Positions 22,201 to 32,761 of a stretch of DNA of 64,000 nucleotides are shown piece after piece (the first letter of the stretch is position 1; the number at the start of each line of letters is the position of its first letter). The stretch spans positions 1-64,000 of the forward strand of contig CAXKVR010000194.1 of NCBI GenBank assembly GCA_964058845.1. Direction: 5' to 3'. The DNA is from Carex sylvatica (Eukaryota; Streptophyta; Magnoliopsida; Poales; Cyperaceae). The position numbers and the translations under genes were made by a program. The notes under the pieces were generated by a model that saw only the letters and a program-made list of their open reading frames with translations, was not told the DNA's origin and did no database searches.

Positions 22201-23320
22201 TTTGCAAAACATGCATATCAAGTGAGTACATAAATTGGTTATTCTCACAAAGTACAGAAAATTCAAATTTTTGAAGTTTTTGTTTTCCCTTGTTTCTTGT
22301 GCTTGTGTATGTGTCATATGTCATGGAATGCCAATATAGCATGAACTTGTAATATCTCTCCTCTTTTTTGGAAATGGTCAAAAGGGTAGAAAATAAAACA
22401 CATTTATGATCAAAACAAAGAGAGGGCTCCCCCTTAATTTGATAAAATTTTAAATTAAAACCCAACAATAAAGATATAAATAAAAATATTAAAATTTAAG
22501 CATGAAAATTTGCACTAAAGATGAATTTTGAGATTATATAGTGCAATATATGTAGCTTTTGACTCCTTTTTGGTCATAAAATTGTTGAAGTTATATTTGA
22601 CCTAACATGATCAATCAAATCTTCTAAATTAAGATAATATTGAGGTTAAGTGTTGATCAAGTGCATATGCCTCTAATTGTAGGCAAAATATTGAAATTTA
22701 TGATATTTAATTGATAATTATAATGATTCTTATAATTGGTATAATTTTGAATTTTAATAAATGATCAATTTTCAATGCCTCTAAAATAGGCAGAATTATT
22801 AAAGTTATATTGATGGAGTCAATTTTTAATTTAATTTTGATGAAGTCCAATACCCTCTCAGATAGGCAGAATGTTGAAATTATAATTTGAATTTGATCAT
22901 TTCATTTCTTTTGATAATAAAATGTTTTAAATTATGGGTGCTTATTATGATTCGGGAAGAATTTTGAGTTGATCATTTTATATTATTGTAATCTTTTAAT
23001 GTATGGAGATTATACTAAAATGTAATCATAATAGGCAATATACGTTGTAATAATATTAGAAAATATTTTATGTATTATAATACGTTAGACTATACTAAAA
23101 TGTAATCATAAACTATCAATTCAACAGATATAAGCATCCAAATCTCATGCTAACATAAACTAAGCATAATAATTAATCTACTTATCAGTTCAAACCTAAT
23201 TACTTGTTCACCCTACGGATTACGTACTCACTTGTCCAAGCATAGCAAACAAAAAATAATTAAGTTATTACAGACCAATTTCTAAATCTATCCTCTTACC
23301 ATAGAAGTAACAAAAAAGAT
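22201..23320 (-). other. 3' non-coding part of the copia element
   Basis: AT-rich; contains a degenerate repeat around GCCTCTNANNTAGGCAGAAT...TTGAAATTATA at ~22,670, 22,780 and 22,853. No domain is seen in the open frame beside the LTR (22,178-22,468). Confidence 0.45.
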
Positions 23321-24493
23321 CTAATTATCATCATTACTTTCTTGAGGAAAGTAGCGGTTGAACCTTTGATAAAATCCCATCTGAATGGCCTCAATGTTCT
23401 CAATCTTGGTGTGCGTCATCTTGCATCGTTCGTCTGACATTGTTTGATGCTTCTGAAACATCTCCTGCAGGTTGTTCATCCCTACTGTGAGATTACCCAC
23501 TTGTTGAGCAATCCAGATCACTTGTTCTTTCATAGTCTTTCCATAAGACTGAGATGAACTCGATTCTCCTTGAGTTGAGATGTCCGTACTTGAATTCCAG
23601 TATTAATTTGTCAGTGCATTGGTTGCCCAGATCCATTCATTAATGGAATGATTATCCGGTATCAAGGTGTTTATTCCATCGACTTCATCCTCAATCCATC
23701 CCATAGTGGTTAGTTCATCACACAAATTAATGGGATCAAACAGATTGACCCTAACAGGAGGATTTATATCGTTGCAAGAAAGAATCATTTATATGATATT
23801 TGCATAGGGTAGAGTATGATGAGAATAATTATAGGCAGTTCTCATGTGACGAAGTATGATATAGGGAATGTGAGGTTGAACTTTATCAAGAGAGATAAGG
23901 TGACGCATGTAGAAAAGACTGGTAAATTCGAGGTTGGTCTTGATCTTTGCTTTTGGGGTCAGAATGTTATTGAGAAACACATGTGTAACCCTAACGAGGT
24001 AGTGTAAATTGGGTCAAGTGGTCGATTTTGATTGAACCATCTTCGGTAATCCATCTCGGTTCCTATGGCTGGTGGTTGAGATGGCCATTTATTATACACA
24101 TATACTTCAGTGTCGGTATTATGGAGACCAAGCCAGTTGGTAAGATTCTCAAAAGACAGGTTTATTTGTTTTTCACACACATATGTAGTACATATGAACG
24201 GATTTTCAGATACTCAAAAGTTGGCATAAAAGAACTTAGTAAGTTTATCAGTGTATGGGGTATCACATTCAACCATTGATCTCCAATTCCAGTGATCAAT
24301 ATACTCTTCTATTCTTGACCCATATGGATTCTTGATTGGTGTGGATTGGACAAAATAATAACATTGTGCTATTTCTCGGTTTATCAAACCCCTAATATAC
24401 AGAGAATATGCCATGTTATCCCTGAACAAGTACTAATTTTCACTATTTATTGCCCAATTTTCTAGTACGAGAGGGACTTCACGGACCCATTTT
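23321..24493 (-). pseudogene. Extra 3' ORF of the copia element (plant transposon protein type), main part
   Basis: Minus-strand frames joined by one frameshift (~23,960-23,980) and interrupted by several stops give a protein of about 380 residues. Blocks such as LTKFFYANF, FENLTNWLGLHN, ILTPKAKIKTNLEFTSLFYM and HIPYIILRHM have the order and flavour of the 'putative plant transposon protein' domain found in many plant retroelements. The C-terminal part (23,533-23,321) is a predicted coiled coil (VGNLTVGMNNLQEMFQKH). The frame continues upstream, across the Athila insertion, to an ATG at 36,575-36,573. It lies where env-like ORFs lie in Sireviruses. Function unknown. Confidence 0.65.
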
Positions 24494-24498
24494 GACTC
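24494..24498. repeat. Left 5 bp target duplication of Athila (GACTC)
   Basis: Exact match to 36,553-36,557. Confidence 0.95.
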
Positions 24499-24669
24499 TG
24501 ATATCTCCATATTATATCTGAATTATGGCCCTAATTTACAATGAAACCTGTGCTTTAAAGCCTATTAATGTGGACTTTTTACTTATATTTCGATGAAATG
24601 TGGTACTGCTATGTTTTGTTTGGTATTTTGCAGGAAAAAGGGCGAAAAACTGGTTCTGACAACTTTTCA

Positions 24670-25646
24670 TACGGCCCGTATGATATTCTGTGCGGGCCGT
24701 ACAAGAACTGCCCAACCACACAGAAAGATCCACAACAGAGGCACAAAGTCTCCAAGTCAAAGCCCAGGCATACGGGCCGTACGGGATCCTGTACGGGCCG
24801 TACAAAGCTAATTCGGAAAATCCAGCTGGAATCTGAATTGAGCACAATTTGAGGAGCCGAAAAGGAAACCCCTGGAGGCGTGATCTGGGGCATTAAAGGA
24901 GATATTCCACAGCAGGAAAGGGGATTAATAGCTAATCAATCAATAACTTTCCTATCATTCATTCTATCATTGATTCTTGCTAGGTTTTGGACAAGAGGAA
25001 AAGAAGAAGAGAAGGGAAGAACGCGGTTTCTCCACGGATCTTCGGATTTTCCACTGTTTTGTCATGAACTCTTTTATTCCTTGTTATTTGTGTTATCTTA
25101 TGAACATGAGTAGCTAATTTACTTTGTTTCTAGGGGTAAGATGTAGTTTCTAGTTTTGTTTTGCTTGTATGCTACTTGGATTTTGTGTTGAACGCTTTGT
25201 TTTTACTTTGTTATGTAGTATTTTTATTGCTCTATTTGTGCTTGCTTGAATCTGATTAGTCATCCCGTTAGATGAATGCGCACATCTAAGTGTGGAGCCA
25301 AGTCTATGAAATTCATTCCAACCGAATAAAGTATATGAAGTAGGGTTAAACCAAGGAGTACCCGAAAGGCGAAACTTTCCTTGAGGCGAAAGTCCTTGGA
25401 TACTTTTAGTAAACTAACAAATAACTTAGATAAATTAGGCCAAAATGCGAAAGTTGAGGTTTAACGCATCTAAGAGGGAAGTACTTGAGTCCGGTAATCG
25501 GGTATCAGGCCAAAATGCGAAAGTTGAGGTTAGGTATCTAGATCTGGTCAAAAGAAACCCTAAACACAGTATCAACACAGAAAACAGTAGCTGCAGCATT
25601 AACTTGAGGTCCCATACGGACCGTACGGGAATCTGTACGGGCCGTA
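24670..25646. repeat. Paired TACGGNCCGTA palindromes in the 5' LTR (three pairs)
   Basis: Starts at 24670/24691, 24771/24792 and 25615/25636; every pair has a start-to-start distance of exactly 21 bp. Five of six are perfect palindromes around a variable centre base; 24691 has one change. The same six sit in the 3' LTR. Confidence 0.95.
25351..25399 (+). other. Possible folded RNA element in the Athila LTR
   Basis: CCAAGGA at 25,351 can pair with TCCTTGG at 25,393-25,399; the 35 nt between contain further short complementary blocks (GAAAG/CTTTC, CCTT/AAGG), allowing a compact branched fold. An identical copy is at 35,937-35,985. Whether it lies in R or U5 is not known. Confidence 0.45.
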
Positions 25647-25972
25647 CGCCTTGAGACTGAACAGAAATGAAATCTGAACCCTGGAAACGCCCTTTTATCA
25701 ATTGAAAACAATTTTAATTATCTCTTATTGTCTTTTAATCAGTAGAATTGTTAGAGCTAAAACCAAACCAAATTCTTCTCACTTCTAGAATCTCAAGTGA
25801 TTTTAGGATAAGTATAGTGTTTTTATTCCGTCCCTGTGGATCGATACCTGAGCATACTCAACGACAGGATAGTTCACTTGCTATCTGAATTGACAGAGTA
25901 TAACAAAGGTTTAAGAAGTATAGCTTGCTATACTGAAACTTTTTGGCATATATTCTCGTGCGATCAAGTTTT

Positions 25973-25990
25973 TGGCGCCGTTGCCGGGGA
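25973..25990 (+). other. Primer binding site of Athila (tRNA-Asp type)
   Basis: TGGCGCCGTTGCCGGGGA begins six bases after the 5' LTR. This is the primer site common in plant Athila and related gypsy elements, complementary to the 3' end of tRNA-Asp. Confidence 0.85.
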
Positions 25991-26178
25991 ACGGCAACTA
26001 AAATTCTATACTTTTTCTTATTTTTGCTTGATTCTAGATTTTAATTTTAATTTTTCGTATTCCATCTTTGCAGGAACATACTGGAAGAGTCATTGCCCAA
26101 GAACCACTACCAACTTAGAAGCAAAGGGCAAACCTCCAACACATTTGTTCCAGCGCCACCACATCTGTCACCTCTCCG

Positions 26179-26209
26179 TACGGCCCGTACAAAATTCATA
26201 CAGGCCGTA
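26179..26209. repeat. Motif pair in the Athila leader
   Basis: TACGGCCCGTA at 26179 and TACAGGCCGTA at 26199, 20 bp apart, ahead of the gag ATG. Confidence 0.9.
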
Positions 26210-26251
26210 CAAACCGACAACAGAGGCCAGACAGATCCAGAACAAAGCAAA

Positions 26252-29200
26252 ATGAACAACCACGGTGCTGAACAAGATCCACTCAACGAGGGTACTGGAC
26301 AAGGTCAACCCAACGAGGATCAATACTCTGATGACGAAGGAGCAAACTATGCGCCAAGGACGTTGCGAGAGTTCAATGTCCCGCGAGCTGGAGATGTTAG
26401 AGGAGCAATCCGATTGCCAAGGATTGTAGGCAACCAACCCAACTTCAATCCGGGCGTTGTAAACATCGTGCAACAAAACACATTCCATGGCATGGATCAT
26501 GAGGATCCACATGCCCATGTTCAAACCTTCCTTGAATGCTGTGCCACCATTAAAATTAATGGCGCAACAGCTGATTATATTAGACTTGCTTTATTTCCTT
26601 TCACTCTTAGGGATAAAGCCAAGAAATGGTTAGGGTCATTACCAAGGGATTCAATCACCACTTGGAGGGAATTGTCCAAACTGTTTTTGACCAGATTTTT
26701 TCCCCATAAAAGAACTGCCAAGGTTAGGACCCAACTGACCAGTTTCAAACAAAGGTCTGATGAACCACTGAATGAGGCCTGGGAAAGGTTTAGGGAATTG
26801 CAATACTCTTGCCCACATCATGGTATTCCCGAATGGTTACTTATTCAGTCTTTTTATGCTGGTTTAACTGATACCACTCGTACTTCTGTAGATGCAGTTG
26901 CAGGTGGAGCTCTCATGGATCGAGACGCTACTGAAGCAATGAACTTAATCGACAATATGGCGACTAACCAACAGTGGTCCGGCCGAGAGGGCAATCGAGC
27001 TACTGGAGGAGGCCGACTTGAGCTCGATCAGATCACAGCTCTCACCGCCAAGTTTGACGCCATGCAGAAGGCTTTTGACAAGATGAGTGTCAAAGCACTC
27101 GGTAATCAGCAACCACAGCCTTGTGTTATGTGTGGAGACGAGGGGCACGAGTATGAGAATTGCCCGCTTGCGCAAAGGGATGAAGGGCCCGAGCAAGTTA
27201 ACTCTCTCAACAGTGAACCATCCTACTTCCCAAAACCTCCTTTCAGCCGAACCTATTCCAAGGATCCGATTGAACAACAGAATTGGAGGTGGAAGCAAAA
27301 CAATCCCACACAATTCAACAACAACCCTTCTGGCAGCAACAACAACAACAACCGCAACTTCTACAACAATGCTGCATTCAATAACTCAAACAACCGACCA
27401 CCATATTCTGGACCATCTAAGCCCTATGTTGCTCCTGCAGTAGAAAACTTCATGCATGAACAAGGGAAGATGAATCAAATGCTTTTCGAACAAATGCAAA
27501 CGATCAGTGCTCAATTGGCAAGTTTGGCCCAAAACAAACCCCAAAGTGGGAGCCAAACTGCACCACCACAACCTGGGATGCTACCAAGCCAACCAGAGAT
27601 TAACCCTAGGGGAGAGGCCAAAGCGGTAACATTGCGAAGTGGGACACAGTACCAAGGACCAGCCATACCTGTCGAGCCAGAAGCCGACCATACGGTCCGT
27701 ACAAATCCCATACGGCCCGTACCAACACCCCCTGCGATTTCTGAACAGTCAAAGCCTGATCCGATTGAGGTTGTGACTGAGACAACAGACCATACGGTCC
27801 GTACAAATCCCGTACGGCCCGTACCGAATGAAACTGATAAACAGAAAAAGAAGGTGACCGAGAAACCACCGCCCTACCGGCCACCAGTACCATTTCCACA
27901 GAGACTAGCCGAAACCCGACTCAATGAACAATTCTCAAACTTTCTTGGAGTTCTCAAGCAATTGCACATTACCATCCCATTTACCGAGGCTTTGACCCAA
28001 ATGCCAACCTATGCTAAGTTTCTCAAAGATATCCTATCCAATAAACGAAGCTTGGGGGGGCATGAGACGGTGAAATTGACTGAACAGTGCAGTGCTATCC
28101 TGAGAAATGAACTTCCACCGAAATTAGGAGATCCGGGTAAATTTTCCATTCCATGCACGATTGGCAAAGCAACCATCCGACAAGCTTTATGCGATTTGGG
28201 GGCTAGTGTGAGTCTCATGCCGCGAACTATCTTCGAACGAATGGGTGTAGGCGAGCTTAGACCTACGCGGATGACTTTACAACTTGCGGATTCTTCGGTG
28301 AGACTACCACTTGGCATAGTGGAGGATGTACCGGTTCGAGTCGGTAAGTTCTATGTGCCCGGTGATTTTGTTGTGATGGAAATGGAGGAAGACAAGGAGG
28401 TCCCTATTATTCTAGGACGGCCGTTTTTGAGAACCGCCGGGGCGCTAATCGATGTGAAAAATGGGACTTTAACCTTGAACATTGGAGATGAGAAAGTTCA
28501 CTTTCAAATCGACCGAGCAATGAAGTATCCCGCTCAACCCGAATCGTGTTATATGGTCGATGTGATTGATGAATTAGTTGAAGAGAAGTTAATGGAGCAA
28601 ATCAACAACTCTCTAAGGTATCATTCTGATTTTTTATCTGATTTGCAGGCTGAAACAGGCGATCTTGAGAGAATTTGCGCAGCAGACATGACACCTGTCT
28701 GTCTGGAAGATTTTCCGTACGGGCCGTACACAGATCATACGGACCGTACAACAGACGAATTTAAAACAGAGAAGCTGGAGATTGAGAAGGAACCAAAAGG
28801 CCAGTCTGAAGCTGAGGCATACGGTCCGCACGAAATCCATACGGCCCGTACAACAAGCCAGACAGCACAGACCACTCCCGAATTAAAACCTCTCCCAGCC
28901 ACTCTCAGGTACGAATTCCTTGACTCAGAAAAGACATGTCCTGTCATTGTGAATGCAGGGTTGACCCCTGACCAGACCGCCAAGCTCATGGAGAAGTTGA
29001 GAACCCACAAAAGCGCGATTGGGTATTCTATCAATGACTTGAAGGGGATCGATCCAACCACTTGCACACACAGGATCTTGCTAGAAGACGACCACAAGCC
29101 TTCAGTTGAACACCAAAGACGGCTAAACCCGAATCTAAAAGAGGTAGTAAAGAAAGAAATTTTAAAACTTTATGAAGCAGGTATCATCTACCCGATTTCT

Positions 29201-31900
29201 GACAGCAAATGGGTGAGTCCCGTCCATGTGGTTCCCAAGAAAGGAGGAGCAACAGTGGTGAAAAATGAGAAAGAAGAGATGATTCAAACGCGCGTTGCAA
29301 CCGGTTGGAGGATGTGCATAGATTATCGGAAGCTCAACGCGGCTACACGCAAGGATCACTTTCCCTTGCCATTTGTTGATCAACTCCTTGAGAGGCTTGC
29401 TAACCACTCATATTTTTGTTATCTTGATGGTTATTCAGGTTTCTTTCAGATTCCCATTCACCCGCAGGATCAAGAGAAGACCACATTCACATGCCCATAC
29501 GGTACCTACGCATACCGTAGGATGCCTTTCGGTCTTTGCAATGCACCTGCGACTTTTCAGAGAGCCATGATGGCTATTTTTTCTGATTTTATTGAGAAAG
29601 AAGTTGAAATTTTTATGGATGATTTTTCTGTATACGGTACCTCTTTTGATGCTTGTTTGGCTAACTTGTGTAAGATTTTGCAGAGATGCGAAGAAGTCAA
29701 TTTAGTCCTCAATTGGGAAAAATGTCATTTCATGGTCCAAGAAGGAATTGTCTTGGGGCATGTTATCACCTCTAGAGGGATAGAGGTTGATAAAGCAAAA
29801 ATTGAGGTAATCGAGAAACTCGAAATCCCAACAAATGTCAAGGGGGTTCGAAGTTTTCTTGGACATGCCGGTTTTTATCGCCGTTTCATAAAAGACTTCT
29901 CAAAAATTGCGAAACCTTTGACCAATTTACTTATTAAAGATTCTGATTTTATTTTCACTGATGATTGTGTCAAGTCTTTTTGCAGTTTAAAGGAAGCTCT
30001 TATCTCTGCACCTATCTTACAGCCGCCAGATTGGTCACTACCATTTGAGCTGATGTGCGACGCAAGCGACTACGCAGTCGGAGCAGTTCTGGGGCAACGG
30101 AAAGACAAAAAGCCGTGTGTTATTTACTATGCTAGCAAGGTGCTAGACCCGGCCCAAATGAACTACACCACAACCGAAAAGGAGCTTCTCGCCATTGTAT
30201 TTGCTCTCGACAAATTCAGATCATATCTGGTGGGCTCGAAGATAGTGGTCTACACAGATCATGCCGCACTAAGGTACCTCTTAAGTAAAAAAGATGCAAA
30301 ACCAAGACTGATTAGATGGATTCTTCTTTTGCAGGAGTTCGATCTTGAGATAAGAGATACGAAAGGAGTCGAGAATTCTGTAGCAGACCATCTGTCACGT
30401 CTACATTGGGAAGAAGATACCACAACTAAGCTCCCAATCAATGACTCATTCCCCGATGAACAACTCCTTGCAATCAGTTCTGATCTGGACGACAACCATA
30501 CGGGCCGTACAGAAGTTCATACGGCCTGCACTATCCACCATACGGACCGTACACAAACTCATACGGACCGTACAAGTACCAACCAGTCCAAACAGCAGAC
30601 TCCCTGGTATGCCGACATTGCGAATTACCTGGTCTCTGGAGTTTTGCCCGCCACAATGTCCCAACAGCAGAAGAAGAAACTAAGGTCAGATTCCAAGTAC
30701 TACTTTTGGGACGAGCCCTATCTCTTCAAGGTTGGAGTTGATGGCGTATTCCGACGTTGTGTCCCATTCGAGGAAACAGACTCTATTCTTGCACATTGCC
30801 ACTCGTCCGCTTATGGAGGACACTCTTCATTCTCTAAGACCACTGCCAAGGTATTACAATCTGGTTTCTTTTGGCCTTCTCTTTTTAAAGATGCAAGATC
30901 TTTTGTTATAGCTTGTGATAGGTGCCAAAGAACTGGAAACATGACAAGGCGAAGTGAGATGCCTCTCAACTTTATTCTTGAGGTCGAGATTTTTGATGTT
31001 TGGGGCATCGATTTCATGGGTCCATTCCCATCTTCTCGAGGGAATGAGTATATTTTGGTGGCAGTCGACTATGTATCAAAGTGGGTCGAGGCCATGGCGT
31101 GCCGCAAGGCTGACTCGAATTCGGTAAGAAAGTTTTTCAATGAGATCATTTTCCCTCGTTTTGGGGTGCCTCGAGCTGTCATTAGTGACGGAGGCAAGCA
31201 TTTCATCAATCGACAATTCAAAAAATTATTGAGCCGACATGGGGTGACTCACAAGGTATCAACCTCTTTTCACCCTCAAACTAATGGCCAAGCTGAAATT
31301 TCTAACAGGGAAATCAAGTCGATTTTAGAGAAAACAGTTGCAAGGACAAGGAAGGATTGGGCTTTCAAGCTGCATGATGCACTCTGGGCCTACCGCACCG
31401 CATTCAAGACACCGATTGGCATGAGCCCGTACAAGCTGGTGTATGGAAAGCCGTGTCACCTTCCTGTTGAAATTGAGCACAAAGCATTCTGGGCCACAAG
31501 AGCGATCAACATGGACCTGCTTGCAGCTGGAGAAAAGCGTGTCCTCGACTTGCATGAGTTGGAGGAAATGAGGTTGCATGCATATGAGAATGCGAGATTT
31601 TACAAGGAAAAGACGAAGCGATTGCATGACCAGCGCATTTCGCCTCGCCAGTTCAAAGAGGGAGATCTTGTACTTTTATTTAACGCTAGATTGAGAATTT
31701 TTCCAGGTAAACTCAAATCGAGATGGTCCGGCCCATTTCAGGTGGAGAAAGTGTACCCTTTCGGAGCAATTGATATCTGGAGCAAAGAAAGTGGTACCTT
31801 CAAGGTAAACGGTCAGCGTCTCAAGCACTACGTTGCCGACCACTTGATGGATGAGCGAAATGTTCAGTTTCTTTCTGACCCCGCTCAGATAGAAGTTTAA
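26252..31900 (+). CDS. Athila gag-pol polyprotein
   Basis: An intact frame of 1,882 residues from the first ATG (26,252); the frame is open 53 codons further upstream, but without an ATG. Order: retrotransposon gag domain (~85-200; [19 protein letters not shown]), one CCHC knuckle ([14 protein letters not shown], ~290), aspartic protease ([13 protein letters not shown], ~648), RT (~965-1180; [33 protein letters not shown], catalytic FMDD at ~1122), RNase H ([17 protein letters not shown], ~1268; YTDHAAL), and integrase with an HHCC head (~1515-1560, ending CDRCQR) and DDE core ([28 protein letters not shown]). Palindromic motif pairs sit in the spacers between knuckle and protease, protease and RT, and RNase H and integrase. 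All catalytic residues are present. It should assemble particles, copy RNA and integrate cDNA. Confidence 0.95.
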   Translation: MNNHGAEQDPLNEGTGQGQPNEDQYSDDEGANYAPRTLREFNVPRAGDVRGAIRLPRIVGNQPNFNPGVVNIVQQNTFHGMDHEDPHAHVQTFLECCATIKINGATADYIRLALFPFTLRDKAKKWLGSLPRDSITTWRELSKLFLTRFFPHKRTAKVRTQLTSFKQRSDEPLNEAWERFRELQYSCPHHGIPEWLLIQSFYAGLTDTTRTSVDAVAGGALMDRDATEAMNLIDNMATNQQWSGREGNRATGGGRLELDQITALTAKFDAMQKAFDKMSVKALGNQQPQPCVMCGDEGHEYENCPLAQRDEGPEQVNSLNSEPSYFPKPPFSRTYSKDPIEQQNWRWKQNNPTQFNNNPSGSNNNNNRNFYNNAAFNNSNNRPPYSGPSKPYVAPAVENFMHEQGKMNQMLFEQMQTISAQLASLAQNKPQSGSQTAPPQPGMLPSQPEINPRGEAKAVTLRSGTQYQGPAIPVEPEADHTVRTNPIRPVPTPPAISEQSKPDPIEVVTETTDHTVRTNPVRPVPNETDKQKKKVTEKPPPYRPPVPFPQRLAETRLNEQFSNFLGVLKQLHITIPFTEALTQMPTYAKFLKDILSNKRSLGGHETVKLTEQCSAILRNELPPKLGDPGKFSIPCTIGKATIRQALCDLGASVSLMPRTIFERMGVGELRPTRMTLQLADSSVRLPLGIVEDVPVRVGKFYVPGDFVVMEMEEDKEVPIILGRPFLRTAGALIDVKNGTLTLNIGDEKVHFQIDRAMKYPAQPESCYMVDVIDELVEEKLMEQINNSLRYHSDFLSDLQAETGDLERICAADMTPVCLEDFPYGPYTDHTDRTTDEFKTEKLEIEKEPKGQSEAEAYGPHEIHTARTTSQTAQTTPELKPLPATLRYEFLDSEKTCPVIVNAGLTPDQTAKLMEKLRTHKSAIGYSINDLKGIDPTTCTHRILLEDDHKPSVEHQRRLNPNLKEVVKKEILKLYEAGIIYPISDSKWVSPVHVVPKKGGATVVKNEKEEMIQTRVATGWRMCIDYRKLNAATRKDHFPLPFVDQLLERLANHSYFCYLDGYSGFFQIPIHPQDQEKTTFTCPYGTYAYRRMPFGLCNAPATFQRAMMAIFSDFIEKEVEIFMDDFSVYGTSFDACLANLCKILQRCEEVNLVLNWEKCHFMVQEGIVLGHVITSRGIEVDKAKIEVIEKLEIPTNVKGVRSFLGHAGFYRRFIKDFSKIAKPLTNLLIKDSDFIFTDDCVKSFCSLKEALISAPILQPPDWSLPFELMCDASDYAVGAVLGQRKDKKPCVIYYASKVLDPAQMNYTTTEKELLAIVFALDKFRSYLVGSKIVVYTDHAALRYLLSKKDAKPRLIRWILLLQEFDLEIRDTKGVENSVADHLSRLHWEEDTTTKLPINDSFPDEQLLAISSDLDDNHTGRTEVHTACTIHHTDRTQTHTDRTSTNQSKQQTPWYADIANYLVSGVLPATMSQQQKKKLRSDSKYYFWDEPYLFKVGVDGVFRRCVPFEETDSILAHCHSSAYGGHSSFSKTTAKVLQSGFFWPSLFKDARSFVIACDRCQRTGNMTRRSEMPLNFILEVEIFDVWGIDFMGPFPSSRGNEYILVAVDYVSKWVEAMACRKADSNSVRKFFNEIIFPRFGVPRAVISDGGKHFINRQFKKLLSRHGVTHKVSTSFHPQTNGQAEISNREIKSILEKTVARTRKDWAFKLHDALWAYRTAFKTPIGMSPYKLVYGKPCHLPVEIEHKAFWATRAINMDLLAAGEKRVLDLHELEEMRLHAYENARFYKEKTKRLHDQRISPRQFKEGDLVLLFNARLRIFPGKLKSRWSGPFQVEKVYPFGAIDIWSKESGTFKVNGQRLKHYVADHLMDERNVQFLSDPAQIEV
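27691..27823. repeat. Two motif pairs between the zinc knuckle and protease
   Basis: Perfect TACGGNCCGTA at 27691/27711 and 27793/27813, each 20 bp apart. The peptide reads HTVRT for the first member and VRPV or IRPV for the second, so the two members of a pair are read in different frames. Confidence 0.93.
28718..28850. repeat. Two motif pairs between protease and RT
   Basis: 28718/28738 (both perfect) and 28820/28840 (first member ends CCGCA), each 20 bp apart. The peptide reads YGPY then HTDRT, and YGPH then HTART. Confidence 0.93.
30499..30572. repeat. Motif quartet between RNase H and integrase
   Basis: Starts at 30499, 30520, 30541 and 30562: four units at exactly 21 bp. 30520 has two changes. 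Because 21 is a multiple of 3, these four are in one frame and give HTGRT, HTACT, HTDRT, HTDRT. Confidence 0.93.
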
Positions 31901-32761
31901 GTTGAAAGGTGGTCTAGCTAACGACCTTAAATGAGCGCTTCTTGGGAGGCAACCCAAGCATTTTTAAAATTATTTTGTTTGGTCATTTCTCTTATTGTTA
32001 TTACTTTAGTTTCTAAATATTTAATTTGCTATTAGTTTAATTTTGATTTTTCATTTTGTAGTTGTCTTTCAATTCTGATCAGATAGGAGAAGAAATCATC
32101 TCTGCAGGTTGGTACGGTCCGTACACAATATCATACGGGCCGTAGGGAACCCATCCGACGCAGAAACTCAAGGGGCGCGACCTTTTCTCTTCGCGTTCCT
32201 TCGCATCAATTCGCGTCCCTTCGATTAGACCCTCTTCCCTTTTAAACCCAACCCCCCCCGACAGACTCTACCCCACACCACCTCCTTTTGTCGTTTTCTT
32301 CCTACGGACCGACCACCACCCCGTATAACCAAAACCCTAGCCGCCGCAACTTCTCCTCCGCCGCTCTCCGCCTCTTGCTACCCACCAGCCGCCCCACTCT
32401 CCGCCACCCTTCTATCCGCCTCTAGCGGATCGCTGCCACCTCACCTCCGCACCACCCTTCTCTTTTCCACCGGTCACTGATCTTCTCTAGCGGCTCACCA
32501 CCACCGGTCACCATCTCTAGCAGAGCACCACCGCCCTCGTTCGCTGCTACACCCTCGTGATTCCCTCCAAGCCGCACTACAAATCCCTCGCCGCCGACAA
32601 TTATTCTACCAAGACACCGACCAAACCCTACCAGCCGCCTCCTTCCCCTTTGAGCACACACCAGCCCTACGGCCCGCACAGACTCCCCATACAGGCCGTA
32701 CCAACCACCGTCCGACCCGTACAAATCCCTCTCCGGGCCGTACCACTTCCTACTGACAGCT
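31901..32761 (+). promoter_or_regulatory. Spacer and leader ahead of the Athila extra ORF
   Basis: About 860 bp between pol and the extra ORF. Motif pair at 32113/32134 (21 bp). From 32,260 the sequence becomes C-rich (many CCGCC, CTCC), unlike the rest of the element and like a plant gene 5' leader. A motif quartet (32668, 32690, 32711, 32732; spacings 22, 21, 21; all slightly degenerate) ends 20 bp before the ATG at 32,762. This suggests a separate promoter or splice-derived leader for the extra ORF. Confidence 0.55.

Larger units (their letters stand above)
24499..25966 (+). repeat. 5' LTR of Athila
   Basis: TGATATCTCC...GCGATCA, the TG...CA form. It contains six palindromic motifs in three pairs, a structured segment at 25,351-25,399, and a 25 bp direct repeat (GGCCAAAATGCGAAAGTTGAGG) at 25,438 and 25,509. 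Confidence 0.97.

Noticed and set aside
24536..25701. Open frames inside the Athila LTR (and copies at 35,122-36,287)
   Set aside because: No domains, present on both strands, and dominated by the YGPY/GRT peptides created by the palindrome; they are by-products of LTR sequence.
29495..29640. Extra palindrome copies in the RT domain (ATACGGTACC, GCATACCGTAGG)
   Set aside because: They do not fit TACGGNCCGTA, are unpaired at the required spacing, and encode the conserved [13 protein letters not shown] block, so codons explain them.
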